Positions 32,876 to 43,197 of a DNA stretch of 64,000 nt are shown here, in pieces. The notes under the pieces were generated by a model. That model was not told the origin of the DNA. It made no database searches and saw only the letters and a program-made list of their open reading frames with translations. The stretch covers positions 4,771,613 through 4,835,612 of the forward strand of contig CM018603.1 in assembly GCA_009192285.1 (NCBI GenBank). Reading direction: 5' to 3'. The position numbers and the translations under genes were made by a program. Origin of the DNA: Morchella semilibera (Eukaryota; Ascomycota; Pezizomycetes; Pezizales; Morchellaceae). Position 1 is the first letter of the stretch; each line of letters opens with the position of its first letter.

Positions 32876-34982
32876 AACTCGCATTTTGGGGTATGCCGAG
32901 GTTGGGGGTATGCCGAACAGGGGTTATTGATTGGTAGTGACATCACTTGCAAACGAGGTTGAGGTTCAACGGTCTTCAACTCTTAGCGAAGTATTCTACG
33001 TGAAGAGCAGATATGTCGTCCGATAAGTCTTCATCAAGCTCGAGTAGTCTGAATAGTTTGTCTTCTGAAAGGGAAGAGGAGTATGATTTCCATCATTCAA
33101 GTCCTGAAGGTTCCGGCCTAGAGAGTTCTGAAGGTTTCAGCTTCAGCTTGACATCTCATATTCATTCAGCAATGGCGGCCCATTATCGTGCAAAACAAGA
33201 CTATGAACGAGATCCTGTGAAAGCAAAAAAGCCTTCTGTCAATAACATTGCATTTCAACATGGACTTGTTGAGTCAACACTCTGTCGCCATCTAAAAAAT
33301 CCATCTATGACAGACAGACATAGGCAACATCAATCGATGCAGATTTTCACCCAAGAGGAAGAAATAGCAATTGCAGATCGTGCAATGTATATGGCAGATT
33401 GGAACTGTGGTCCGGAAAAGCAAGACCTATATAATTTAGCGGATCATATTCTCAAAACTAAAGGCGACAATGCGGACCAGAAGTTGGGAAACTGGACTTA
33501 CAGATTTTTGAAGCGCAACCCTGACTGTGAATATATATTCAACAAACCTTTAGCCCGTGATAGGGCTAATGCGACCAACTGGGAAATCGTGGAAAATCAT
33601 TTTGCATTAGTAAGTAAATACTGAAGTTTTTTTTAATTAATGTATTTATATTAATAATTGATTTAGCTCAAGTCTATAAGGGAAAAATATCATATCAGTA
33701 GTCATAATACATGGAATTATGATGAAAAAGGATTCATTTTAGGTAAAGGGAAAAGAAGAAAAAGAATCTGTCGCCGTGGAAATAGATCGAAATATTTTAA
33801 GGAGGACGGAGCTCGTTTATCTTGTACAATTACCGAAGCGATTTCAGCAAAGGGCAAAGCAATTACTCCATTAATAATTTTCAAAGGTAGTCAGCATACT
33901 GCAGGATGGTACAGGACTGAAAAAATCGAGAACTTTTGTTACGGTTATCAGGAAAGAGTTTATACGGATAAGCGGTTAACATACGAATATTTACTGCTTG
34001 TCTTTGAGCCAGAATCTCGACCAGAGTATGTTTCCTATTCATTCTATTTTTTAATATTTAAAACTAAATATATTAATCAATTTTATATAGGAACCCAGAG
34101 GAGTGAAGACTATTGATTTTTCACGGCTTTGATACTCACCTCGAACCACAAGTAATTGAATTATGCTGGCAACATAAAATAATTTCTTATTGTCTTCCAG
34201 CACATACATCACATGTTCTTCAACCCTTGGACGTCGGAATATTTTCTCCCCTTCAATCTTACTATGGACAGGAGGTCAACAAAATGCGTAATAGGACAAT
34301 ATCAAATGAATTATTTCCGAATTTATTAACAAAAGCTAGACAAAGGGCTTTTACAGAAAAAAACATTGAAGCAAGTTTCCGTGCAACTGGTATATATCCA
34401 TTTGACCCCAACGCTATCCTTAGCCAAATACCTGTTAGACCTCGTATCTCCAAAACTCCAAGTCCTCAGTCAATTCTGGATACCAACCTACAAGCGCAAT
34501 ACATTGAACCACCCTCAGCCAGGCACTCCAGAAGAATTAGCGGTAGCTACAGATTATTCTTGGACAATACCGGTACCAACCACCCCAACAGCACTCCGCA
34601 ACCTAGTTCAAGAGAGTTTTCAGATCAACCATAGTACAAGTCCTCATAGTAGCAAGAACCAAGCTATCCTCCTCAAACTATACCAAGCAGCACAACAGAT
34701 GTGGGCCGATAAACAGATGCTAGAGAAAGGAGAACAACACCTTTGGGAAGCAATCCGGGAAAAGGAAAAGCAGAGAAGGCCTGATAAGCGAAAACTCAAT
34801 AGTGATGGAGGATTTATTGTGACACTTGGGAGCGCACTTGAGGCAAAGAGGCAGGAAAAAGACATCAGGAAGGATAGGATAGGATCTCAATCGCAGTCTT
34901 TTTAATTGATTTGTAGTTACTGTCAATTTAGTTATCCCTGTTTGGCATTCCCCCAACCTCGGCATACCCCCAAATGCGAGTC
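32876..34982 (+). mobile_element. pogo/Fot1-type DNA transposon (POGO1)
   Basis: 2107-bp element between TA at 32874-32875 and TA at 34983-34984. The terminal inverted repeats of about 50 bp share (A/G)ACTCGCATTT, GGGGTATGCCGAGGTTGGGG and a CAGGG motif. It encodes one transposase with two introns. The TIRs are well preserved, so it could in principle still be moved by an active relative. Confidence 0.92.
33013..34905 (+). pseudogene. POGO1 transposase, inactivated
   Basis: pogo-family DDE transposase. Exon 1 (33013-33609) has a Ser-rich start, a Psq-like helix-turn-helix (NNIAFQHGLVESTLCRHLKN) and a CENP-B-type DNA-binding region (YRFLKRNPDCEYI). Introns: 33610-33666 (GTAAGT) and 34026-34090 (GTATGT). 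Exon 2 has WNYDEKGF (first Asp). Exon 3 has IFHGFDTHL, where the usual Asp of F-D-G is His (34122-34124), and LQPLDVGIF (third Asp). The coiled-coil C-terminus EKGEQHLWEAIREKEKQRR lies in a shifted frame. A TGA at 34104-34106 stands where relatives have Trp, and a frameshift lies near 34500. Inactive on three counts. Confidence 0.88.
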
Positions 34983-35001
34983 TACTAGTGAAATGGAAGA
35001 T

Positions 35002-35622
35002 TGTCCGAGCGTCTTGGCATTGGTCCCGATAGTTCGTTAGTCATAGCGCTGTTACGACGGACGGAGTTAGATTAAGCGAGGATTCAGTGAGATGAAGTGG
35101 GGACATATCGTCATTGGGTTCTATGAGGTTCGATGGCGTAATAGATTAGTAAAGAAATTAGCGAGATGATGGGAATGAATACGAGGTATAGTTGCAATGG
35201 ATTTCTATACGTTTCTATGAGCGAACGTGTAAGTCATAGCGGACTGGTGGAGGAGAGGTGTTAAATAGCGGGTATAGATGTTTTTTTTAGTTCTTTCTTT
35301 CTTTTCTCTCTATCTTGTCTTCCTGTTATCTCGGTACATAGGAATACACTCCTATCCTCAAGCCATAGTTTCTTGCCTTCAAGAGCTTGTTTCCTTTCAG
35401 AGGAAAACTCATAGCACCTCTCATCGTTCGTATCGAGGTCCATCCGGCCCTCACTCTCTCTGCCCTGTGTCCTTGTGCCTTTGCCTTTGCCGGTGCCTGT
35501 GCTTGTGCCTGCCCGGCGTTGCCACTGTCTTCATCAGTCTACTCGTTATGTTGGCTGTACTTCTCGAGTCCTTCTGCATCATCATTGTCATCTTCTACTT
35601 TGCTTCTGGTTACTCCGTCACA
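35002..35622 (+). mobile_element. Solo LTR, family A (A7)
   Basis: 621-bp unit TGTCCGAGCGTC...TCCGTCACA. Flanks AAGAT (34997-35001) and AGGAT (35623-35627) form a TSD with one transition. It starts only about 18 bp beyond the right TA of POGO1. Confidence 0.87.
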
Positions 35623-35906
35623 AGGATCCACCAGGATAAAATAAGATTTGCCACCCCGTTCCATGTCTCAAGAGGCACAGAGGAGACAGGCATGCAACTA
35701 AATGGAACTCAACCATTTTGCTAAAAATTTCTCCTCCTCAACAATATCATTCTATTTTACATACCCCAAGAATATTCTCTCTCACGTATCAAATACCCCA
35801 CTATTCCCCGCTTCTTTCGCCATTCCTCCCTTCCTTCACCATCCCCCCTTCCTTCACCAAATCTCCTCTTCTTCACCATACAAACTAAATAATCATGTGA
35901 ACACCA
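35623..35906 (+). other. Spacer upstream of the 2OG-like gene
   Basis: CT-rich sequence (CCTCCCTTCCTTCACC-type runs at 35815-35875) directly before the ATG at 35907. A CT-rich tract there could be the gene's promoter or leader. No other gene. Confidence 0.35.
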
Positions 35907-37405
35907 ATGGATTCAACCACCACCTCAAAGCCCCTTGACCAAGTCAATCGGCAGTTGGATTCTCTTATTCAAGAAGGAAAATATTCTGATGAATATGAAA
36001 ACTTCAAGCGTGGACTCGGACCTACTCATGAAATCAAACGTATCCTAAAACGGTGGGAATGGGATCAAACTGGCATGACTACTACCTCTACAGTCTTGAG
36101 CTATAACGGTTTAAAAAGCATGAAGAGGCAAGGAATAGTACCACCTCATGATCCCAGTCTCCTCTCAACCTTCATTTGTATCCCTAGCATGTCAAATCAT
36201 TACCAACTCGTTGATCCTAGAAACAACATTTTTGGTTACCGCTATCGCTTTCTTATTCACTTTATTGAAACACTACAAGAATCAACTACCTCACTACCAT
36301 ACCATGAGTCAAAAGAAACTGTTCGTGGCTCCTTTACCCATCGTCACTATATACTATGGGCCGACTTTGATCAGAATATCTTCCTCAGCTCCGGGTACAG
36401 GGGGGGTCTTCCCAAGCCACAGGATCTCCTTGATGTCAATAAACCTCTCTTCAAGTACTTGTCTGATAACCTTCGCCTGATCTCCTCTACTATGTGCGTC
36501 AAACTCAATAGCATCAATTCCTACTTGCTAAAAGGGATTGCCAGTGGAAATATTTTGTATAGCTTGAAGTGGTCTTGCTATCAATCAAAACTTAATCAAT
36601 CCTGACGGCGGTGCTACTCATCAGTACTGACAAGATTATTATGCTGGATACAACTGTGTCTTCCCTTTTGGAACCTGGACAGGTGGCGACCTGGTTTTAT
36701 GGCAACTACGATTGATCATTGAACTTCTATCTGTAGATGTTTTCATGTTTCCTGGTTCTTTAATTGCAGACAATGTTACAACAATTATCTCTGATTGCGG
36801 AAATTCGATTGATCTCTTCACTCATAAGAGCAACATAGTATCACAGCGTGGAGTGTACCTAGTGATGTTGTGGGAAGAAGGATTAATCACGGGTTTTCTA
36901 TGGTGTTCTATGAGTTTCTGTTACAGGGGTTCTATGAGTCAACGGTATATATGTATTTCTAATGGAAGGATTCTTTGGAATTCTACGGGTTTCTATGGTA
37001 TAAGTTTTCAAAGGGATTCTGGGGCTATATATAGGGAGCTTTCTCCTCCACTTGTAGGGCTTCTCTTTCTCTTCTTTCTTCTTCACGCAATCTTCCTGTC
37101 CTTTCAAGTTAGCCAATACAAAGCTTTAGAATCTCTAGCTACTAATGAGTCCTGCCTCTCCTACCCTCTAGAAGGTAGGAGGAAACCTATAGTCCTCATC
37201 TCGTAGCCCATCTCGTCTCGCTTCGTCTCTCGATCTGTACCCCCCGCTCTCCACCTCGCTTAGCCTTATATCCTCCCACCTCACCTCGTCTCGCCTCGCT
37301 TGTGTACCTTGGCACCCCTCGTCCTTGTTCTCGCTTCGTTCTATGATACATAGATTGGAGGAAACGGCAGGTAGTGAGACATTGGAGGGGGGGGGAGCAT
37401 TGGGT
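35907..37405 (+). pseudogene. 2OG-Fe(II) oxygenase-like protein, copy 1, disrupted
   Basis: Starts MDSTTTSKPLDQVNRQLDSL. An N-terminal conserved region (YENFKRGLGPTHEIKRILKR) is followed by VRGSFTHRHYILWADFD, a frame break near 36605, and then the double-stranded beta-helix part: YYAGYNCVFPFGTWTGGDLV, ELLSVDVFMFPGSLIADN and NSIDLFTHKSN. This pattern (FG-F-GGDL-L, pGd--fF--SLI-H, R-S-d-FTH) matches fungal 2-oxoglutarate/iron oxygenases of the TET/JBP-like type that travel with transposons. The metal ligands look lost: HQY for HxD, ADN for xHN and GNS for xRS. LTR F2 interrupts the last codons. Homologous to 47755-49451. Family assignment is inference. Confidence 0.55.
36839..37348 (+). mobile_element. 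Solo LTR, family F (F2)
   Basis: 510-bp unit TATCACAGCGTGGAG...CTATGATA with perfect TSD CATAG at 36834-36838 and 37349-37353. GGGGCTATATATAGG box near 37020. Inserted in the tail of the copy 1 2OG-like gene; the frame resumes after it as DWRKRQVVRHW. Confidence 0.9.
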
Positions 37406-37463
37406 TTAGACAATAGTATAATGATTTAAAAAGTAACTGTACCTTAACTCAAACCAAAAATTT

Positions 37464-38760
37464 ACAAATAGTTCTGAGCTAACTCCTCTAATCTTTCATA
37501 TTCCTTCAATGCTTCATTGTTGACCTTTATTGCTGCTTCGTCAAAGTTCATAATCGCAAGATCTTCTAACCTCCGTACCCTTCTCATTGCTGTATATGCT
37601 TGACTTACCGCAAACATAGTATCATTCAGACTAACACATATACTCCCTAAAGAAAGACCTTGGGTTTTGTGGACGGTAAGAGCAAATGCATTTTAAATTG
37701 ATAATTGCCTACGTGAGTAATTAATTCCATTGCTTTTGAACCATGCTTTATCTTCTACGATTCTTATTATCTGATTATTATATTAGCTTAATATCATTGA
37801 ATATATGCTTTGGATTCTTTATAGCTTTAAACCACCCACCGTGGGAAAATCTACTACTGGATATTTACCATTCACTAATGGGGTAATGACTCCACATGTT
37901 CCGTTTGAGATGCCAGCATTAATCATGCTGTGATTCAAAAACATAACCTAAATATTAAGTCAAACCTTTTCGCAAGGCAATGAATCACCATGGAATTATA
38001 CTTTAGCACCGGGTACACAAACTACTTCTTCAGCCAAATTCGTGCCTGTTTTGAATATCCTGGAATAATTTAACGTATCGATAACCTTTCCTTCCTCTCT
38101 ATCAATAGCATAGATAACTCATTTTTCTGTATTAGTCAATGTATCAAAAATTACTTGATTCATCTTTTTCACGGCATCTCTGTACAATGATAGAAATGTA
38201 GTTCGATAGGTCTCAGATTCAAAAGTAGATATATTACTTTTTTCCTTCATTAAAGACTTTGACTTCTGACTTAACTTTCCCACCCTAACCTCATTCAGCA
38301 GTTTGAAAAGCACATCATCACCACTGTGTTTAATTGTTTTACGTAGAAACAATGGTGAGAATAACCTCCAAATTTTTGAATGAAATATCTTGGTATCCAT
38401 CACTGATGGTAACTGCTAAAGGTCTCCCAAGCATATTATGTGTATGTTGCCAAATACTTCAAAATGTTGATTTAACCTAGCAAAGAATGCAGATAAAAAT
38501 TCGAAGAGTTCAGCATTTACTATGGAAACTTCATCAATCACCAAGATACGCACCTTTCATAGTTCTGATAAAGATTCTGAATTTTGCAGAGTATTGGTTT
38601 TGAAGTTTCCATTGTAACCGCCTATCTGTAATGCAGAATGAATTGTACGGCCACCAATATCATTTGCGGCAATTCCAGTAAACACTAATAACATATATTG
38701 CAACTGGTAATTCTGGAACCAGAATTGCAATGCTTGGGGAAGGTATGACTTTCCCGTACC
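37464..38760 (-). pseudogene. PIF1-like helicase relic
   Basis: On the minus strand: GTGTGKSYLPQALQFWF (Walker A), GIAANDIGGRTIHSALQ, VRILVIDEVSIVNAELFEFL (Walker B, about 38525-38570), FARLNQHFEVFGNIHIMLGR, and the C-terminal AFALTVHKTQGLSLGSICVS with AYTAMRRVRRLEDL near 37550-37685. Several stops and frameshifts between. It is cut at Walker A by LTR A8, so the N-terminus is absent. It differs from the helicase half of HEL1 and could be a Helitron fragment or a free PIF1 copy. It converges on the 2OG-like gene with about 60 bp between them. Confidence 0.7.
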
Positions 38761-39374
38761 TGTCCCGATAGTTCGGTAGTCGCAGTGATATTGTAATCGA
38801 TGGAGTAACGTGAAGCGAAGAGGAGATGAGATAAGGTTAGGATATCATCATTAGGGTCAATAGGGTTTGGTTGCAAGGAGGATTGGTAATGGGAATTAGC
38901 GAAATGGTGGAGAGGAAAATGAGGTGTGGTTGTATGGAGTTTTTATGAGTTTTCATGAGCTGATGTATCAGTCATACCGGATTGGCAGAGGAGATTGTTC
39001 AATAGCGGACATGAAGGTTTTCCTTAGTTTTTTTCTTTTTTTCTCTCTGTCTCGTCTTCCTGTTATTTCAGTACCTAGAAATATACTCCTACCTATAAGC
39101 CATAGTTCCCTTGATCTCTGGATTTGACTTTAGTCACGAGGAAATCCATAGTACTACTCATCATTTACGTTGAGCTCCATGCAGCCCTTACTATCTGATC
39201 TGTAACGTGTCTTTTGCCTTTACCCTTGCCTTTGCCCTTGCTGGTACCTGTGCCTATGCCAACTCCGTGCCATCCTTGTCTTCGCCGGTGTCCCCATTGG
39301 CTTAGCTGTGCACCTCTAATCCTTCTGCGTCATCATTGTCTTCCCCTAGCTTGCCTCCCCGTTACTCAATCACA
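38761..39374 (+). mobile_element. Solo LTR, family A (A8)
   Basis: 614-bp unit TGTCCCGATAG...CAATCACA. Flanks GTACC and GATGG do not match, and the helicase frame does not continue on the right, which suggests a deletion or rearrangement after insertion. Confidence 0.8.
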
Positions 39375-40035
39375 GATGGCTGTTAAAAGTTGAACAAACA
39401 TTTTGTAACATTGAATGGAATTGGGTCTTTAGATGAAACCGAGGAAGCAATAGATTTCCTATTCTCATCAGAATATTGTAAAATCCAGTGATTGTATCCA
39501 ATCGTGCTTTTCTTATCTCCTTGGATATCAATGCAATGTAGATCAGTTTAACCTTGCAAACCTTTAAAGACTATCAACGATGAATGGTATATATATTTTG
39601 TATTCCAAATACCAAAGATAGAAAACTAACATAGCCATGTATTATAGACAGAAAAAAACCCCATTATATTCCTGATTGCCTTAAAGAAGATTCCAATTTT
39701 GTATCCTTGACAAGTAATATTCTAACCTTACGGGACATCCTTCAATTCCTGTTCATGTTGAAGAAGCTTGGTGTACCTCCACACAAATTGATTTTAAAAT
39801 TTAGATGCCAGTGTGTTCGATAATACGAAATCTCTCATTAGAGAATGGCTGAGTCAAAAATTCCCGAGTGGTTATACAAGAGCTACATGAGAGATTTATC
39901 AAGGTTAAATTAATCCCTATTGCAAAAAATATACGACAAGTTACAACTATTTTCTGTCTCCCTAAAATTCTATTTGAATTTCAGCCAAAATATTGCCCTT
40001 AAGAAGGTAGAAAAGAATGCTAGTAGAGAGTAAAT
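39375..40035. other. No recognisable gene
   Basis: AT-rich, with only short frames and no protein similarity I can see. Possibly decayed transposon coding, but nothing supports a specific call. Confidence 0.3.
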
Positions 40036-40319
40036 ATACATATTAAATGAAGAAATAATCAAGAGTTTTATTTGTGAAATTCACCTATGCTAGAAGGAGT
40101 GTGAATACTTGCCTACCTGCACATTCAAATTTTTCACCAAATAAAACCTTTATAAAAGTATTATCATGTATTAATATCATTTACTAATATAAAGATTAAT
40201 CGAAACATAGGTCAATAAAAACCTATAGAAAAAAACATATTAAAATCAAAAAAAGTCCTATAATAGAAATATTAATTGCTTAGTATAGGTTTATATTATT
40301 ATAGGAACCGGCGCTAAAG
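40036..40319. mobile_element. Family C right-end fragment (C3)
   Basis: The last 280 bp of a family C element, ending AACCGGCGCTAAAG followed by TA at 40320-40321. It matches 28260-28516 of C2 closely (ATTCACCTATGC..., GCCTACCTGC...). The left part is missing. Confidence 0.75.
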
Positions 40320-40321
40320 TA

Positions 40322-41003
40322 GCTGCTCAAATTGGTTATAGCTCATTTAGGGAACGGGTCCAGTGATTGCATAGCCAGGAACTATATAAGAATATCAAGG
40401 GTAAAACACCTAAATATTTGTACTAGTTCAACTCTCTCTTCAAGTGATATGGGAATGGTGGTAGTATTATGGGAAGAGAGATAAAGAGTGAATCTAACAA
40501 CTTTTATTAACCTTAACTGTTAATCTTTTTCAAACCGCAACCCCGTTCTAACTGCAAACTCTTTCCAACCATAACTACTTTCCAACCGCAACTGCTTTTC
40601 AACCGCATTCTCATTTCCACCTACCCACCGCCAATTCCAGCTGACATACCCTCAATTTCACCTGCTGCATCCTCATTTCCACCTACTATATTCTCATTTG
40701 CAACTACTGAACCCTTATTTTTAGCACTCCCTGAACTCCTGATTCTTTTCCAGTAACTGTTAAATCTCTTATTCCCTACCCTATTAATAATATCTACCAC
40801 CCATTACAGTACCACCCATTACAACACCACCTGTTGTTCCCACCTATCTCCCACTATTCTTTAAAGGCCCACCATTGTTCCTACGAGGATGTAACATTGT
40901 TTCCTTCTTTCCCTTTGTTGTAGATACTCGATGTAGAGCAATCCATTCCTTGGTGATCGATTCAATCTTGAGAAAACAATTTGATAACAACCTAGGGACT
41001 CAA
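40322..41003. other. CA/CT-rich stretch with degenerate repeats
   Basis: From 40530 to 40720 there are loosely repeated TTTCCAACCGCAACT and TCATTTCCACCTAC motifs. No gene recognised. The end (40940-41003) borders the LINE RT relic, with LTR A9 between. Confidence 0.4.
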
Positions 41004-41479
41004 TGTGAAGGAGTAACCGGGCGCAACGTGACAGATGACAATGATGACGCAACAGAACTCGAGGAGCACAGCCAGCACAACAAGAACACTGACAAGGATG
41101 AGAAGAACACCGGGCAGGCACAAGTATAGGCACCGGAGACTCGGAGGCAAAAGCAAGGGCAGAAGCAAGAAGGTACGGAGCAGCAAGAGTGAGGACCGGA
41201 TAGACCTCAACGACAATGATGAGAGGCGCCAGTGCTATGGATTTTCCAATTACCGAGGACAGGTCCTAGAGTCAAGCGGGCTATAGCTTAACGATAGAAG
41301 TAAAATCCTATATATCAAGGGAACAGGAAGACAAAACAGAGAGAAAAGAAAGAAAGAACTAAGTAAAACATCCATTCCTGCTATTTCATAACATTTCTCA
41401 GGCTCCCCCGCCAGTCCAGTATGACTCTCAGATGAGTTCAGAGAAACTCATAAAAATCTATAGGAAAAACACCTAACCG
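41004..41479 (-). mobile_element. Truncated family A LTR (A9)
   Basis: 476 bp in reverse orientation starting TGTGAAGGAGTAACC. The right end breaks off inside the LTR (ACACCTAACCG), yet CTCAA lies on both sides (40999-41003 and 41480-41484). Either a chance match or a deletion that kept the duplication. Confidence 0.7.
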
Positions 41480-41484
41480 CTCAA

Positions 41485-42640
41485 ATTGTCAGATGGATAG
41501 ACAACCTCGTAAGCAATAGGAAAGCTTCACTAGCCTTTGATGAACTACAAGAACCAATGTCAACGATAGCAACTGGGATTCCACTGGGAAGTCCAACATC
41601 ACCAATTCTTTTTCTTCTCTAGTTATCACCACTCTTCGATATTCTTCAACGCCAGTTTCCTCACCAACAAATACCCAGCTATATCGATGATATTAGCATG
41701 ATAATGGTCGGCAAAGATGAAAGCTCAAACTGCAGACATTTGGAGAGAATGGGACAGCTAGCTGTCATATGGGGTGAAGCTAATGCTCTGGCATTTGACA
41801 ACCCCAAAACAGAACTACTCCACTTCCACAATAAACGAACCATAAACACTACGGATACAGCCAAGGTCAGAATGCCTGATGTTATTCTAGTTGCTGCCAG
41901 CGATAAACTAAGATGATTGGGAGTTTGGTTTGATAGGAAGCTATCTTTCAAACATCATGTCAAAGCTAAAGTGGCTTGAGCTATCAGGACATTTTCTGCA
42001 CTCGCCAGGTTGGGAAATACAGAGAAAGGGCTGAGTCAAACAGCTTTCAGACAGCTCTATCAGACCTGCGTCACTACAATCAGTGATTCTGGTACAGAGG
42101 TTTGGTGGAACGGACAGATAGGATACAAAACACAGCTTCAGAAGATACTAAACAATGCGATGAGAAGGATCACTGGTGATTTCAGAACAATACCAATATC
42201 AGCACTCCTAACTGCACTACTACCCATAGAGATCAGGCTTGACCTCCAACAATGGAAATATGCTCTACGGATTCCTAGCATGCCGGCCACCCACCCTATT
42301 AGCACCTTCAGCCCGGATTCATTTCCAAGTACACAGGAATTAGGAAGAGGTGAGGAACCTACAGCTACCCCATGGTACTCTGGTGGTGCTACGCCACAGC
42401 ACCAGTCCAGGTTACACCAGATCCTAAACAAAGTCAGCGATTGAACTCAACCCCAAAGTCTGGTGGAGGACAAGGATACAATTGCCTGTCCCCCATTGCA
42501 TTAGAACATTATAGTCATCCGGATTGATACGATAAGTAAAGATAGAGTGTACGGTTGAGGGGGACAGTTCAAACGAACAGGGGGAATGTTCCGGTGTGGT
42601 GGCTTAGAGTACCAAGAAATGCCAGAAACCACTAACCAAT
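41485..42640 (+). pseudogene. LINE reverse transcriptase relic (Tad/I-like)
   Basis: RT domain of a non-LTR retrotransposon: IVRWIDNLVSNRKASLAF, TGIPLGSPTSPILFLL, the YIDDISIMMVG active site (YxDD form) near 41685, LAFDNPKTELLHF, and LGVWFDRKLSFKHHV. The thumb region follows, with RITGDFRTIPISALLTALLP near 42165. In-frame stops occur at about 41623, 41914 and 41978. The N-terminal endonuclease and the RNase H are missing, so it is broken at both ends. It may be the same family as the LINE at 12390-13320, but the two do not overlap, so this cannot be tested here. Confidence 0.8.
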
Positions 42641-42660
42641 TTTATTATATATATTTACAT

Positions 42661-43195
42661 GATATTATAGGCCTAAGGCTTTCATCCGTTCAAGTAATTC
42701 TAATTCTTTTTCAGCCAATTCCTGTTGTTCCTTTTTAAGCTTTAACTGTGCTTGTTTTAATTTAAGAATTTCCCATTTATCTTCGATTGTTGGAATATAG
42801 GTCCGTTTGGTTTCTCCAATTGAGTTGCGGAATTTTGAGTTAGAAGTTACTACACCCGATGAGTTTGAAAAAACTGGGAGGTCTTTATTGATTCTGATTG
42901 GGCATGGAGTACATATCGGGGATTCAGAATTCAAGTCAGAAATAGGTGAATTTAACGTTGGTGTTATAGTACTCTGAGTATTGGTGCTATCAACATAATT
43001 AAGTTTCCTGAGTATATAATTTTCAAGATGGCAATTATCTATTAATTAATAAGCAATTGTCAAGTACTTGTTAAATAGTTTACTTACTTGCTCTAATAAA
43101 TTTTTGTTTTGCTCTATTCTGTGTGGATTTATTACGCCAACTCTGAACAATACCGTAGGTATCTTGAATTTTGCATTGTGATAATACTTATTCGT
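42661..43195 (-). pseudogene. Unrecognised C-terminal protein with coiled coil
   Basis: Minus-strand gene piece with one likely intron (GTAAGT near 43090 to AG near 43035). Before the intron: FKIPTVLFRVGVINPHRIEQ. After it: NSPISDLNSESPICT, KRTYIPTIEDKWEILKLKQA and a heptad-like KLKKEQQELAEKELELLERM, ending in a stop at 42670. It abuts the point where the Ty3/gypsy integrase at 43198 breaks off, so it belongs to a different, unidentified element. The charged helical tail resembles those of pogo-type transposases, but no catalytic part is present. Confidence 0.4.
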
Positions 43196-43197
43196 CA

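Noticed and set aside
33013-34905. G-to-A nonsense changes as proof of RIP
   Set aside because: Individual TGG-to-TGA-type changes fit, but dinucleotide bias was not computed across aligned copies, so RIP is not claimed. A RIP index on family A copies would decide.
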